A stretch of 64,000 nucleotides of DNA, taken from assembly GCA_019454045.1 (NCBI GenBank), contig SKCR01025350.1, positions 310,001 to 374,000 of the forward strand, read 5' to 3'. Source of the stretch: Zanthoxylum bungeanum. Lineage: Eukaryota; Streptophyta; Magnoliopsida; Sapindales; Rutaceae. The position numbers were made by a program, and so were the translations under genes. The notes below the pieces were generated by a model. The model was not told where the DNA came from. It saw only the letters and a list, made by a program, of their open reading frames with translations, and searched no databases. Below, piece by piece: positions 12,501 through 23,662 of this stretch; position 1 is the first letter of the stretch, and every line of letters begins with the position of its first letter.

Positions 12501-13040
12501 TAGGTATGAAGATGCAATCGCGACACCCTAGGTACGAGGTTTAGCACGTCAGGTACGGAACGCAGACACAACTGCGACACTCTAGGTATGGAGACGCAAC
12601 CTCGACACCCTAGGTACGGGGTTTAGCAGGCCAGGTTCGACACTCAGACATAATTACGACACTCTAGGTATGGAGACGCAATCGTGACACCCTAGGTACG
12701 GGGTTTAGCACGTCAGGTACGGCACTCAGACACAACTACGACACTCTAGGTATGGAGACGCAATCGCGACACCCTAGGTACGGGGTTTAGCACGCCAGGT
12801 ACGGTACTCATACACAACTGCGACACTCTAGGTATGGAGACGCAATCGCGACACCTTAGGTATGGGGTTTAGCACGCCAGGTACGGCACTCAGACACAAC
12901 TGCAACACTCTAGGTATGGAGACGCAACCGCGACACCCTAGGTACGGGGTTTAGCACGCCAGGTACAACACTCAGACACAACTGCAACACTCTAGGTATG
13001 GAGATGAAATCGCGACACCCTAGGTACGGGGTTTAGCACA
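12500..13040 (+). repeat. 82-bp tandem repeat in Tat 3' region
   Basis: About six copies with 82 bp spacing (anchors near 12547, 12629 and 12711). Units contain CACTCTAGGTATGGAGACGC and CGACACCCTAGGTACGGGG and close with TTTAGCACGCCAGGTACGG, sharing the last motif with the 63-bp family. Confidence 0.9.
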
Positions 13041-13156
13041 ATCAAATCAACTCAGAGCAACTGGCAAGTCAAGTGGCAGCTGGCGAGCCAGATAAGTAAA
13101 AATGCATTACAGTACTTTGATAGGATTGTCATTGTCACACACTGCACAAGTCCCAT

Positions 13157-13171
13157 CAAAGTGGGGGCGAC
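13157..13171 (+). other. Polypurine tract of Tat element
   Basis: CAAAGTGGGGGCGAC directly before the TG of the 3' LTR; the standard plus-strand primer site. Confidence 0.85.
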
Positions 13172-15082
13172 TGTAGGCACTGCATTTTTACATGTAAGTC
13201 CCGATGATGAGTCTCGTATGGAGACACTGCCTTTTAAATTGTGGAAGTCACGAGAAACGGACGTTGGAAGGGTAAAGTTTGAAATTGGTATTTTTGTTGG
13301 ATTTAATTCGGTTGTCTAGTTTCGGTTTGCTTGTTGGATCTCTATTTCAAAGTTTATCCTCGGCCCAAAACCCCATAAGCCACTCATCAAACCATACACC
13401 AAGCCCAAATACCTAAGCCTATCAGAAACCCAAAGCCCACGCCCAAACAAAGCCATTCACGCCCATCACTCTCCTAATTAACCAAAATCACATTTAGCAC
13501 ATGTATAAAATCAAGCCAAAACCTTTCCTAAATAAAGAAATCTCGTGGATCCCTTTCCTAATCAAAAGCAATCACTATCCTAAACTAGAGAGATTGATTC
13601 CTTATGAGATACTAATTATTAGATGTCATTATCCTTGCAATATCCTTTCCTATTCGGACTAGGATTGTTTCCATCCCTTTGCCTATAAAAAGAGGCATTC
13701 TCCACCCTTACCAACCCTGGCACATTCACGCAAATCACAAGAAATTTCATAGCTTATCCACGCCCAAGGCTTCCCTAATTCACTTCCATTGCCGCATATT
13801 CCCAAGCCCTAAGCCTCCATTGCCGCAACTCACCAAGAAACAGCCCCTCCTTGTGCCCACACAGCCCCTAACCCACAAAACAGTCCCTAGCACCACCGCA
13901 AAATAGCCATGTGCTGCAGCCCCTTCATTACCGCATATGACCCTTAAAATAACCCCCTAAAATTACCCCTCATCTTCCGCAAAAATAGCCCCCCACTGCA
14001 GCCCAAAAAACTACAAACCAGACCCCTGAAATCGCCCCACTGCAGTCCAAAAACTGCACCCCTTTTACCACCTAAACAGCCCATATTTTAGCCCTCTAAG
14101 ACTGCATAAACCAGTAGTAAAATAGTGAAGAAACAGTAGCGAAACATAGTGAAACAGCAGCTCGAACAGTGAAACAGCGAAGGAAAACGTTGAGTTAGTG
14201 AACCGGAAGAGTTGCGGATCATCAACCCTTCCAACGGCCGTGTAACGCACTTCCAAGAAGCGACATAAAAGGTTAGACCTGAGGGCACCTCCTTTATTTA
14301 TTTTCATTCATATTTTAATTGTTTATTAAATTTAATTCGCATGAGAGTCGTTAGTTGATTTGTGTTGTGGCCGTTGGATGAATGGATATGTGTTATTTCT
14401 TGTGGTATATCGGATGGAAACCGGACGTAAATTTCGTAGCTGAATCCGAATGGACAGTATTGCGGTTTGCACTCGGGATACAATGTCACGTACCGCTTGA
14501 GAGATACACATATTTCATTCATCCAACGTTGTATTCGAGCATGATTAGGTTGCTAGTATGTTATTTATCTTAAGCATGATTTAGTCGATAATATTTTCTT
14601 TCTTTATGCATGATTAGGTTGTTTTATATCACATTAGGGATTTAATTTATATTTATGCTTAGATTCTTATTTATTTTCCGCATTAGATAATTGAGGATGC
14701 TTGTGTGACGATTGTATGTTATTGTGTGTTTGCCGTTATCACAACTTACTTTAAAGCATGCGAACTTAGATATAGGTTTCATTATTATTCATATGCATGC
14801 AAACTTAGGTGTAGGCTACCTTTGAGCATACATGTTGAGTAGATTCGGTTAGTTTATTGCACAAATCATGTCGTTACAAGTGACATAAGTAAGGGACCAT
14901 TCCGAACCCAACGGTTTGAGGTCTTCCCTTGCGAGGGGTGAGTGCGGCCTTAAATCTTTGTCCCGGTTCACACCGGGTGGCGACTCCATTATTCTTCGGT
15001 TTAGTCCTCCGCGGGCTACTTCGTACTCCCAACTAGGCCGCGAGCCTAGAACAGCATGCGTCGTCAAGTTCTGTGTCCTACA
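13172..15082 (+). repeat. 3' LTR of Tat element
   Basis: Begins TGTAGGCACTGC and ends TCCTACA, followed by the ATTGT duplication (15083-15087). It matches 1975-3906. TATA box copy at 13684-13691. Confidence 0.95.
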
Positions 15083-15087
15083 ATTGT
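15083..15087. repeat. Target-site duplication ATTGT, right copy
   Basis: Second copy of the Tat insertion duplication; the Athila reading frame resumes after it. Confidence 0.9.
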
Positions 15088-15608
15088 GCTACCTAAAATG
15101 TCTATCCTATTATATGTTTCATCATCTTGAGGGAAATTGATTACTTTGAAAACATTAAAGGTTACCTTTTGTTCTTGTATTCTCATGGTTAGCTTACCTT
15201 TTTGCACATCTATAAGAGTTATACTTGTTGCCAATAATAGCCTTCCAATGATGATGGGGACTTCTCGATCCTCCTCCAGATTTAGCACGATAAAATCCAT
15301 TGGGAAGAAGAAATTTTCCACTTTGACTTGCACATCTTTCACTATTTCTCTTGGGTAGGTAAGAGATATGTCTGTCAGCTACAAGATGACTGAGGTTTGC
15401 TTTACTTCTTCTATCCCCAGTTTCCTGAAAATAGACAGAGGCATCAAATTAATGCTCGCACCCAAATCGCATAAAGTTTTACCAAAGTAATGGTTTCCTA
15501 CAGTGCATGGAATAGTGAAACTGTCAGGGTCATTCAGCTTAATAGGCAGCTTTTCTACAATATGGCACTATATTCTTATGTGAGAGCTACAGTTTCAAAC
15601 TTGCCCAA
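15088..15608 (-). pseudogene. Athila-type protease remnant, right half
   Basis: The minus strand encodes the protease domain of the element whose RT and RNase H lie at 1-1974: CDLGASINLMPLS near 15470-15430 (DLGAS is the catalytic signature in Athila), PMDFIVLNLEED near 15290 and PIIIGRLLLAT near 15240. It lines up with the protease of element C (43303-44004). It is cut at 15608 by a Tat-type LTR fragment. Confidence 0.85.
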
Positions 15609-17264
15609 TGTAGGAGCGAATCAGAGTTTACAGCTATGCCTATGACATCGGTGACCAATATATTATTGGGCTTGCAGCCCGTAAAGAGTAGGGATAACCC
15701 CACGGGGGAGGGGGACTAATTATAGAATAAGAGAGTCGCTACCTGGTATGAGACACTAGGAATGATTTAAGGCCGCACTACACCCATCGCAAGGTCCGAC
15801 CTTAAACCCATTTTGGTTCGGAATGGTCCCTTACTGATGCAAGTATAATATTTACGTTCAAAAAAGGTATTCGCACATCTTATAATGCAATATCACACAC
15901 TAAAGTAATTTAAAGGCATACAAATGACGCAAAAATAAAATAAAAGTAAAGTAAATAAAATGAGTAAATATCTCTACATTGACAATTTATATAATATAAT
16001 AACACAATCAATTGATAATAGAAGCAGTAAAATGATAATAACAGATATCAATATCCGGAAATGATCAAAACAGTAGCAATCCATATATAAATAGAATACG
16101 GTACGCATCCCGTTGGCCTAGCTTCGGGGAAGCTCGGTCGGATATTTTAATGGTATGTCAGATATACATTATGGTAGGCCGTAAATTCTTAATGGTAGGT
16201 CGGATATACATAATGGTAGGCTGAATATACATAATGGTAGACCAAATATACATAATGGTAAGGTCAGACATATATAATGGTAAGCCGTATATACATAATG
16301 GTAGGTTAGATATACAGTAAGTTCGGCCGGACATACCACGTGAACCAGACATGGGGGTCAAAAAATAGAAACATGCATAATTAACAGTAAATAAACACGA
16401 CATGGGAGAGATGATGAAAACTAATACGGTTTTGCATAAAATGATAAAAATAACATAAATGTAGTAAGAATGATAATAGTATAAACTAAGATAACAATAA
16501 GATAATAAACGATAATGATAATAGAATATGATAATGGAGCAATATTGAAATAACTAAAGGAGCAGTAAACTATAGAAAGAAATAAATATGGTGTGATATA
16601 TCCATCAATAGCCGGATGTGTTTGCATGTCTGGTCAGACGTGATTTATGTTCGGTCAGAGATACTATGTTATCACAAAAACTCCAATATGCGTAGAAGTA
16701 AAAAACATGACATTAGGTCATACTTTTAGTATTTGCTGGCTCAGAAAAATGTCTATGGATGCCTGGATTGTTGGACTATTGCAAGAAGTGGAGGAACTCA
16801 GAGGGGTTTATCACAGTTGTTTTCAATCAAGCTTACTGACTTTTTAGTTCTTTTGTTCAGGTGCTGGAAAAGAGAGAGAGAGAGATCCATTTTAAGGTGG
16901 CTTGGGCACTAATTTATAGTGCCCAGATTGAGGCCAAAGATGGGAATGAGAGACATGATCCTCTATTCTCCAGTGATTGTCAATTTGTTGTATCAGTTAC
17001 AACTCGATTCATATCTGACCAGACATATAGTTTGAGATATATGTCTGGCCGGATATAATTAGGTTCGTGATTTCAGTGACTGAAAATATGCACACTCGAT
17101 AACAGCTCGATATATGTCCGACCAATATTTCTAGTCTAAGAGAAGGTAAGCAGGACATAGGTGATGTCAGGCCAATATTTGGCTGTGTTTCTTAGATTCC
17201 ATGAAGTTCATTTCCCTCCCAACATTCATCCTTGCAACTTCCCAAGCTTTCAGACAGCGTCCCC
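15609..17264 (-). repeat. Tat-type LTR fragment (D2)
   Basis: Starts TGTAGGAGCGAATCAG (the sense end of a minus-oriented LTR) and is co-linear with the solo LTR at 39215-50437 over most of its length. GATTTAAGGCCGCACT (about 15758) is the reverse complement of a block in the Tat LTR at 3760-3780. It lacks the outermost sense start (about 50-60 bp) because element A begins at 17265. Many TCTGGCCGGACAT-like words are scattered through it. No gene seen. Confidence 0.75.
16150..16316. repeat. 21-bp tandem repeat in D2 LTR
   Basis: About eight degenerate copies of ATGGTAGGYYGRATATACATA with 21 bp spacing (16150, 16171, 16192 and onward). The array appears absent or reduced in the related LTR at 39215-50437. 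Confidence 0.8.
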
Positions 17265-19181
17265 TGATCGGCGTTATCACATACGTATAACGCAAGCGCA
17301 TGTACCGCTCAAGTAGTATAAAAAGTATCGATCCCACGAGGACTTAATACCTAAGCTATTAATTTATGAAGCCAAATATTTATGAGTATCTAATAGAATG
17401 GTTGTTGATTAGATGGTGATTTTAAACTAAAACAAGTAAATAAAATAGTACGAATGTAAATTAATGGAAAATTCAATATTATTAAACTATCTAGGGTTGT
17501 GAATCCTTCCAATATCTTTTAAAGATGAAATGGTTATCTTATGTTTGTTCAATATAATGGTTTATTAACCTGGAACACGAAATTATGCAAAAGCCTTTGT
17601 CGATGGTCAGATGTAAATACCCAGTGTAACCTAATTAATCATATGTCAATGTTAATCAAGTTACCTGAATTCATTAAGATTAAGTTCCAATTGTGGCTAC
17701 CCCCGCCCGACAGGTATATGTCTATCCTGGAAGGAAATCTATTAAGGGGTATCTAATCTTTAAGGGAGATCGTGGGCTATTAAGTCTAAGGTTGAAACCT
17801 AAAATTCCTCTGTCAAGTTTATTTAAAGTTTACCAGATAAATCTTATTAATGGCCAGTTAACAAGAAGCATTAAGCTTAAGACTTAATAAATAAACCTTT
17901 ATATTACCCAAGATGTATAAAATAATCCCTTATAAACCGGTGATATTGGAATTCATCACAACCCCATATAATATGTTTAGTTACAAAACATACTCAGGAT
18001 TACTAAACACTTAAATAAACAAAACATCATAAAAAAATAACTTGGAGATAAATAAAAGTAAAATTACAATAATGAAAGAAAATGATGGGGTTAGAGGATC
18101 CACTTTTAATATTTCAGAATTAGAAATCTCTCATATTTTCAATGTTTACCGATTAATCAATTATATTTAACCAGACCATAAAGGCGGTAATTACATTTTT
18201 CTCAATTAAATCCAACCTACTATATAGGCGGTAACAAGGTTATTACCTAAACCGACCATATAGGTGGAATCTACGTCTGAAATGTAAAACCGACCATATA
18301 GGTGGTAAATAAGGTTGTCACCTAAACTGACCATATAGGTGGTAACTAATTAATCCAAATTTTAATTAAAATAAGGGAGATTAATCTAATTTATTATATT
18401 AAAAGTCTCACATTTTCACCTCAACAGAATGAGATTACATGCTCATGCTGTAAATGAAAACACACAAAATTTTATTAATTAAATAAAAAAAATACAAGAA
18501 AACTTAAATAAATATACAAGACACTTTCCTTTAGGTTTTCATGGAGAAATTCCTCCAAAGAAATCATGAAAAATTTACAAAGTTTAGCTTGGTATTTATA
18601 GGCAAATCTAAAGGCTTCCACCAATTTCTCCACCAATTGCTCCACCAAACATGGCACCAAACATTGCATCAAACATGGCACCAAACATGGTTGTTTGGTG
18701 GAAGTTTGAAAATTTTTATTTTTTTATTTTTTTATATTTTTAAAATGACTTAAATAATTACACATAACACACTTCTGAATATTTTATCCATTTCGATCAT
18801 GGAAACTTCAAAATTCGAAATTATTATAAACTTAAAAATTGTAGATCTTTGAGTCTTCTAAATATGAAACTTGAATCACCTCAATCCGATATCGGAGAAA
18901 AAAGTTATGGCCAAAATACGACAATTGTGCAAAGTTAGAATTTCCGAAATTGTACTTCGTTAGAACGCCATTTCAAGTTTCCAATCTCCGAAATCAATAT
19001 GTCAAGTCCAGTTTTTGCCCTTATTTGTTCCACATTTCGTCCTGATTGATTCCATTAAGTCCCGATTTTATTTTATCTGCAAAATAAACTAAAACACATC
19101 AAAACGTTCATAAAACTCGAGAAACTATACAAAATATTAAGTAAAATGGGCGGTAAATAATGATATATTTTCCACTCATCA
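17265..19181 (-). repeat. 3' LTR of element A
   Basis: In sense it begins TGATGAGTGG and ends CCGATCA (normally CCGGTCA). It matches the split right LTR 28994-29503/37435-38851. Near 18610-18700 it has repeated ACCAAACATGGC words, and near 18180-18350 four to five copies of ACCGACCATATAGGCGGTA. Confidence 0.92.
18593..18600 (-). promoter_or_regulatory. TATA box in element A 3' LTR
   Basis: In sense GCCTATAAATACC. The same site is at 38258-38265 in the right LTR. The GCCTATAAAT context is shared with B, C and the solo LTR even though the upstream U3 is different. Confidence 0.55.
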
Positions 19182-19194
19182 CACCCCCAAACCT
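19182..19194 (-). other. Polypurine tract of element A
   Basis: In sense AGGTTTGGGGGTG immediately before the TGATGAG of the 3' LTR; the same tract precedes the LTR of C (47167-47178). Confidence 0.8.
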
Positions 19195-20240
19195 AATATT
19201 TTGCTAGTCCTCGAGCAAAACAATAAAATAAAATGCAACAAAAAATTAAAATTAAACTAAGCCACTTTCGTAGGGATCACGGTCTCATTTAGCGTATGCA
19301 ACAAACCTTTAAACCCATAGGTGTCCCTAGTGGACGAGTTGTAGTCTTGTGAGGGCTTACAGTGACGATACCCATAGACGTCAATCTAATGCGCACAAAA
19401 GCAAAAAGACAAGAGAAAATAGAATAAACAAGTTAGTGACTAAACAAGTGAAACTTCTTATCCAAGTTAGTAGTTGTTTTCTATCTTCCTAAATTACCAA
19501 ATAAGTAACTTCTCCGATTATTTTTACCATTCTTCATATACACAACCAACAAGGTATTAATCAAATCATTGTGCCCACAATATTCATAAGTGTATTTGAA
19601 AAGAGAGTAATATTTTTGTCCTAAATTTATATCAGAATTCACACCTTTTTTAGCAATGATTATTTTTAAAATTTTTTTTTTTACAACATCTTCAATCCAT
19701 GTAGCGAGCTTTAGGCCAGTGACTCCCAAGCCAGTTGGCTTTAGGGCATTAGGTGTTAAAACACCTCTACGGACTTAATTACTCGGATATCAGATGTGTC
19801 ATTTTTTTTTTGCTTTTTTAGATGCTTCCTCCAATTAAACTAGAGCACTGAATATTACAAACTTTTCACTTACAACTCACTGTCATATGTTACCATGCAT
19901 GTTGATAATACATGTCAACTGAGCATATGAAGATCCAATTTAGTCAGTATTATGGAGAATTCACAGATTAAATAATTCAAAAGGAAATAAACAAAAATTA
20001 ACTTGTTACGAAATAGGTTGAGATACGTCTTAGGAGTGGAAATTCCTTACACAGCTATCTCACACCAATTTCACTTGATTAGTCAAGTTAAAAACACAAA
20101 AACACAAAATATTTTTAATTTTTTCTCAAAATTTTTTAATTTTTTTTAAAAAAAATTTTGACTAAAAATTGAAAAAAAAAGTAGAAGAAGAGTTTAGAAA
20201 CTGTACCTAGTTAGCTGAAATTCTACATCTAAAAAGAAAA
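19195..20240 (-). other. 3' non-coding region of element A
   Basis: About 1 kb with no gene. It is homologous to the 3' regions of B (34200-35513) and C (45836-47166). It has a single copy of the GCCCTAAAGCCAACTGG block (about 19687-19770) that is duplicated in B and C, and lacks the GACATTG...CAATGTC hairpin and internal GGGGGAGG tract found in B and C. Confidence 0.75.
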
Positions 20241-20889
20241 TTAAAGGTTAAGATCCAGATTTATCCGACGCTTCTTACCACGATCATTATCAGACCAGTT
20301 TATTTTGGAAATGATAGGGTCAATTTGTGGTTCAAAGGCTAAAATTAATTAAATCATTGGCAGTTCTGGCAGTGAAGATGATTTCTTTTACAGGTTTTGA
20401 TACGAACCCATTTATACGGGCATCAACAAGAAACACACAAAGAAAATCATAAAATTCATCAGCGTTAAACAGTCTAATCGGTTTCTAAAGTATGTTCAGG
20501 TTCACCCAAGATAGCACTGTAAAAATTTCCTCCATTCTGCCCAAGCCACCTGGCAAAACAATAAAAGCATCAACACGGTTAATCATTTCCACAAGTCATT
20601 CGGACATACATGGCACGATAATTTCCTCTCCGTTTGATGGTCCTATCAGATTCGCCTCTGCCAAGGGTTTTGGGATGATTCCCAGAACTTGACTACCTCC
20701 TTCTTGTACGGCCCTTGAAACGTATCTCATTAGTCCAAGATTGCCACCACCATATACTAGGTGCATATTCCTTGCAGCTATGACTCGACCCAATTCCTGT
20801 GTTGCCGCTAAGAATTCTGGTTTAGAACCAGCACTAGTACTGCAAAACACACAAATGTTTACAAATCGTCTTCTTAAAGTTGCTTCCAT
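20241..20889 (-). pseudogene. LOG-like: LOG (cytokinin riboside 5'-monophosphate phosphoribohydrolase) pseudogene in element A
   Basis: Minus-strand homologue of the intact LOG ORF at 45182-45835, in the same place between the extra ORF and the 3' LTR. It starts MEATLRRRF, has NICVFC, YGGGNLGLM and IIPKPLAEANLIG, then a stop after CMSE near 20594. The rest reads LVEMINRVDAF and PGGLGRMEEIF (about 20530), so the catalytic PGGxGTxxE threonine is arginine. Several more stops follow. The last 15 codons are open again and end DNDRGKKRRINLDLNL before TAA 20241-20243, the same tail as in C. No introns. LOG enzymes release active cytokinin base from the nucleotide; this copy cannot make a functional protein. 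Confidence 0.9.
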
Positions 20890-21156
20890 TTTTTTATGTA
20901 TTTTTTTTCTCAAGTATGGATGCCTTCAAGAGTGCAATGATGAGTTGAATTTATAAAACCTGAAAAAATGGTGAGTAATAATAGCACTAGTACCTGCCAA
21001 ATGACAATTATTAGCTAAACAGTAAAATATATCGTGAAAGTCAAAAAGTTTGGATCCTGTCGAAGAAAATAAAAGAAAATAACAAAACAAATCATAATTA
21101 TTAGATAAATACGAAGAGATAATAATATTTACAAGAAGTAACGGCTTGAATGACGT

Positions 21157-21820
21157 CTATGCGTTAGGGACAAGCTTCCCATCCAATTTTCTTATAAATT
21201 GGCAAACATGGTCTTTTAAAGTCAGATTCCCGAGACTTAAATGTTGTCTTTCTTTTTGGAATTGTGCATGTAACATGTGAATTGCGTGATGCACACATCC
21301 AATGGGATGCGTCTCAAGATTCAATGATATGTCATCCAAAGACTCATTACTCAAGCCAACCCTAATGAATTTAATTTTATCTTCACGGTTATCAGACATC
21401 ATTCCTAAAGAACGACAACAAGTATTACTCATCATGCGTGCACATTTATAGAAAACACCTAGTCTTTTAGCTCTTCTTTTCTTAGCATAGGTGCTTCTTT
21501 CTAAACCAGACAGATATGAAATAAAAGAGTCAGATGACTCACCTGCCAATCGGACCCGTGCTTCAATAATCCAACGAATGTCATTAGGAATACCTTTGAT
21601 CATCAGAAGTCTCATTCGTTCCAAGCCAGCTTTGTATACTTTCATCAGAGAGTTTTGAGGGAGAGAAGGAAATTACTTGTGAAGATTTACGAGAACTTCT
21701 TTCATCCTGAAATGTGACTTTACCTATAAAATTAAACACACCAAAATAAAATACACCAAATCTGAATATATACACAATTTGCATGGGTTGCCTCTCTACT
21801 AGCGTTAAGTTTAATATCAT
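21157..21820 (-). pseudogene. Extra ORF of element A between INT and LOG
   Basis: Open from 21645 to the TAG at 21157 (162 codons); a 78-codon overlapping frame (21820-21584) suggests that the protein once began further upstream. I do not recognise the family. It is basic and cysteine-containing, with AGESSDSFISYLSG, STYAKKRRAKR, NREDKIKFIR and the end FIRKLDGKLVPNA. A homologue lies in element C at 44513-44921. The place, after INT and before LOG, is where Athila elements may carry an env-like ORF, but no signal peptide or membrane segment is evident. Function unknown. Confidence 0.6.
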
Positions 21821-21916
21821 CAGCTAGACATGACTTCCCGAATGTTAGGCTGAATCTGAAAGTGTGACACTTTCTTTTTGTCACTCAAATGATTCTCCCC
21901 AGTAGTGCTTGACACG

Positions 21917-23161
21917 CTAGCTGTTAACTTTGAATGTATCATTGGTGTTGGGATCAAGTAACTCAACAGCTCCATATGGTAAAACCTGAGTAATCACAAA
22001 TGAACCCGACCACCTTGATTTCAGCTTTCCAGGGAAAAGTTTCAACCTTAAATTATATAACAACACTTGTTGCCTTGGTTCCAGTTGTCTGCGCACTATT
22101 TTTTTATCATGCCATTTCTTGGTCTTTTCTTTGAAAATTTTGGCATTCTCATAAGCCTGTAGGTGAAATTCCTCCAATTCGTTGAGTTAGTGGAGCCGTT
22201 TTTCTCCTGCTGGTTGTGGATCAAGATTTAACTTCTTCAGTGCCCAGTACGCTTTGTGTTCAAGCTCCACTAGCAGATGGCATGCTTTCCCAAACACCAA
22301 TCGATATGAGAACATACCAATGGGTGTTTTGTAAACTGTCCGGTAGGCCCATAATACATCATCCAGTTTTGTAGACCAGTCCCTCCTTGTTGATCCAACG
22401 GTTCTTTCCAAGATTCTTTTGATCTCTCTGTTTGAAACTTCAACCTGTCCATTTGACTGTGGATGGTAGGCAGTGGCAACTTTATGAGTAACTCCGTATT
22501 TAGATAGGAGTGCATCAAAGTATCTGTTGCAGAAATGTGTGCCACCATCACTGATAATTGCCCGAGGTATTCCGAAGCGAGTGAAAATATTATTTCTTAG
22601 GAATTTTATCACAAGTTTTAAACCATTTGATGGCAGTGTTGTGGCTTCAACCCATTTGGAGACGTAGTCTACTGCAACTAGTATGTACAGGTTTCTGAAT
22701 GATGGAACAAAGGATCCCATAAAATCAATCACTCATACATCAAATATCTCCATTTCCACAATATTTTATAGAGGTCCTTCATTTCTCTTTGATATATTTC
22801 CCGTTCTCTGGCACCTTTCACATTGAAGAGAAAATAAGTAAGCATCTTTAAAAAGAGTGGGCCAGAACAAACCTGACTGTAGGACTTTAGCTGTAGTTTT
22901 ATCTCCGTTGAAGTGTCCGCCGTATGGTGATGAATGACAATGCTACAAGACACTATTGACCACTTCATGTGGAACACAACGTCTCAATAATTGATCAGCA
23001 TATCGTTTGAACAGGTACGGCTCATCCCAGATATAGTGCTTGACATCTTTGAAGAACTTCTTTTGTTGCTGATGTGTCCATTCCAACGGCCATTTTCCCG
23101 ATACTATGTATTTTACATAGTCAGCATACCAAGGGACATCCTGCCGTTTCATGGCATACAA
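21917..23161 (-). pseudogene. Integrase of element A
   Basis: The zinc region is at about 22977-22780 (H-C-H near 22945 and C-E-R-C-Q-R-T-G near 22815). The rve core 22732-22187 has [15 protein letters not shown] and [16 protein letters not shown], giving the D, D, E triad at about 22729, 22558 and 22447. The C-terminal part (22177-21917) contains RWSGSFVITQVLPYGAVEL. Stops at about 22939, 22733 and 22184 break it. Confidence 0.88.
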
Positions 23162-23660
23162 CTACTCATCTGGAAAAGTTTCTTTGATTGTTAGTTCGTT
23201 GCCAGCTGTTTCTCCATTCTCGAGCCTCGATAAGTGATCTGCCACTTGGTTTTCTGTTCCTTTCCTGTCTCGGATCTCCATGTCAAATTCTTGCAGTAGA
23301 AGCACCCAACGGATCAATCTAGGTTTGGCATCTTTCTTTGTGATCAGATATTTGATTTCTGAATGATCTGTGTAGACCACCACTTTGGGACCCAGCAGAT
23401 ATGAGCGGAATTTATCAAAAGTGAACACAACTGCGAGCAACTCCTTTTCAGTGGTTGTGTAGTTGAGTTGAGCTTCATTCAAAATTCTGCTGGAGTAGTA
23501 AATGGTGTGGAAAATTTTTGCTTTACATTGTCCCAAAACTGCACCTACAGTAAAATCACTAGCATCGCACATCATCTCAAATGGAATGGTCCAGTCTGGT
23601 GCTACTGTGATGGGGGCTGAGACCAACTTTTATTTCAAGATCTCAAAAGCTTTGTGGCAT
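23162..23660 (-). pseudogene. RNase H of element A
   Basis: Contains [15 protein letters not shown] (about 23580), [16 protein letters not shown] (about 23450), [10 protein letters not shown] (about 23370) and VADHLSRL (about 23225), giving the D, E, D, D pattern of gypsy RNase H. Mostly open, but not joined in frame to RT. Confidence 0.88.
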
Positions 23661-23662
23661 TC

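Larger units (their letters stand above)
10825..13156 (+). other. Tat 3' non-coding region
   Basis: A 2.3 kb stretch between INT and the polypurine tract with no convincing gene. It holds a TTTTGTTTTG-rich spacer, three loose units with GGTTGAGGCCCAYAT (11048-11190), a GTGA microsatellite (11225-11240), AAAAGAATGAAAAG purine repeats (11655-11730) and the large tandem arrays listed separately. Confidence 0.75.
1975..15082 (+). mobile_element. Complete but inactive Tat-lineage Ty3/gypsy retrotransposon
   Basis: A 13,108 bp element with two LTRs of about 1.9 kb, a tRNA-Arg-type primer binding site, gag, PR, RT, RNase H, a second archaeal-type RNase H, INT, a 2.3 kb non-coding 3' region with tandem repeats, a polypurine tract and a 5 bp target duplication. 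The second RNase H is the hallmark of Tat (Tat/Retand/Ogre) elements. It lacks an Ogre-style ORF before gag. All ORFs carry stops or frameshifts. It is inserted in the Athila pol remnant 1-1974 / 15088-15608. Confidence 0.95.

Noticed and set aside
11918..12544. 208-codon ORF and opposite-strand ORFs over the Tat 3' repeats
   Set aside because: Open only because the 53- and 63-bp monomers lack stops in some frames; 63 is a multiple of three. The translation merely repeats the monomer.
12042..13040. Regular repeats considered as CRISPR
   Set aside because: Units are head-to-tail with no unique spacers and lie in a plant retrotransposon.
16647..17058. Two ORFs of about 65 codons in the D2 LTR
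   Set aside because: Not conserved in the homologous LTR 49169-50437; chance frames.
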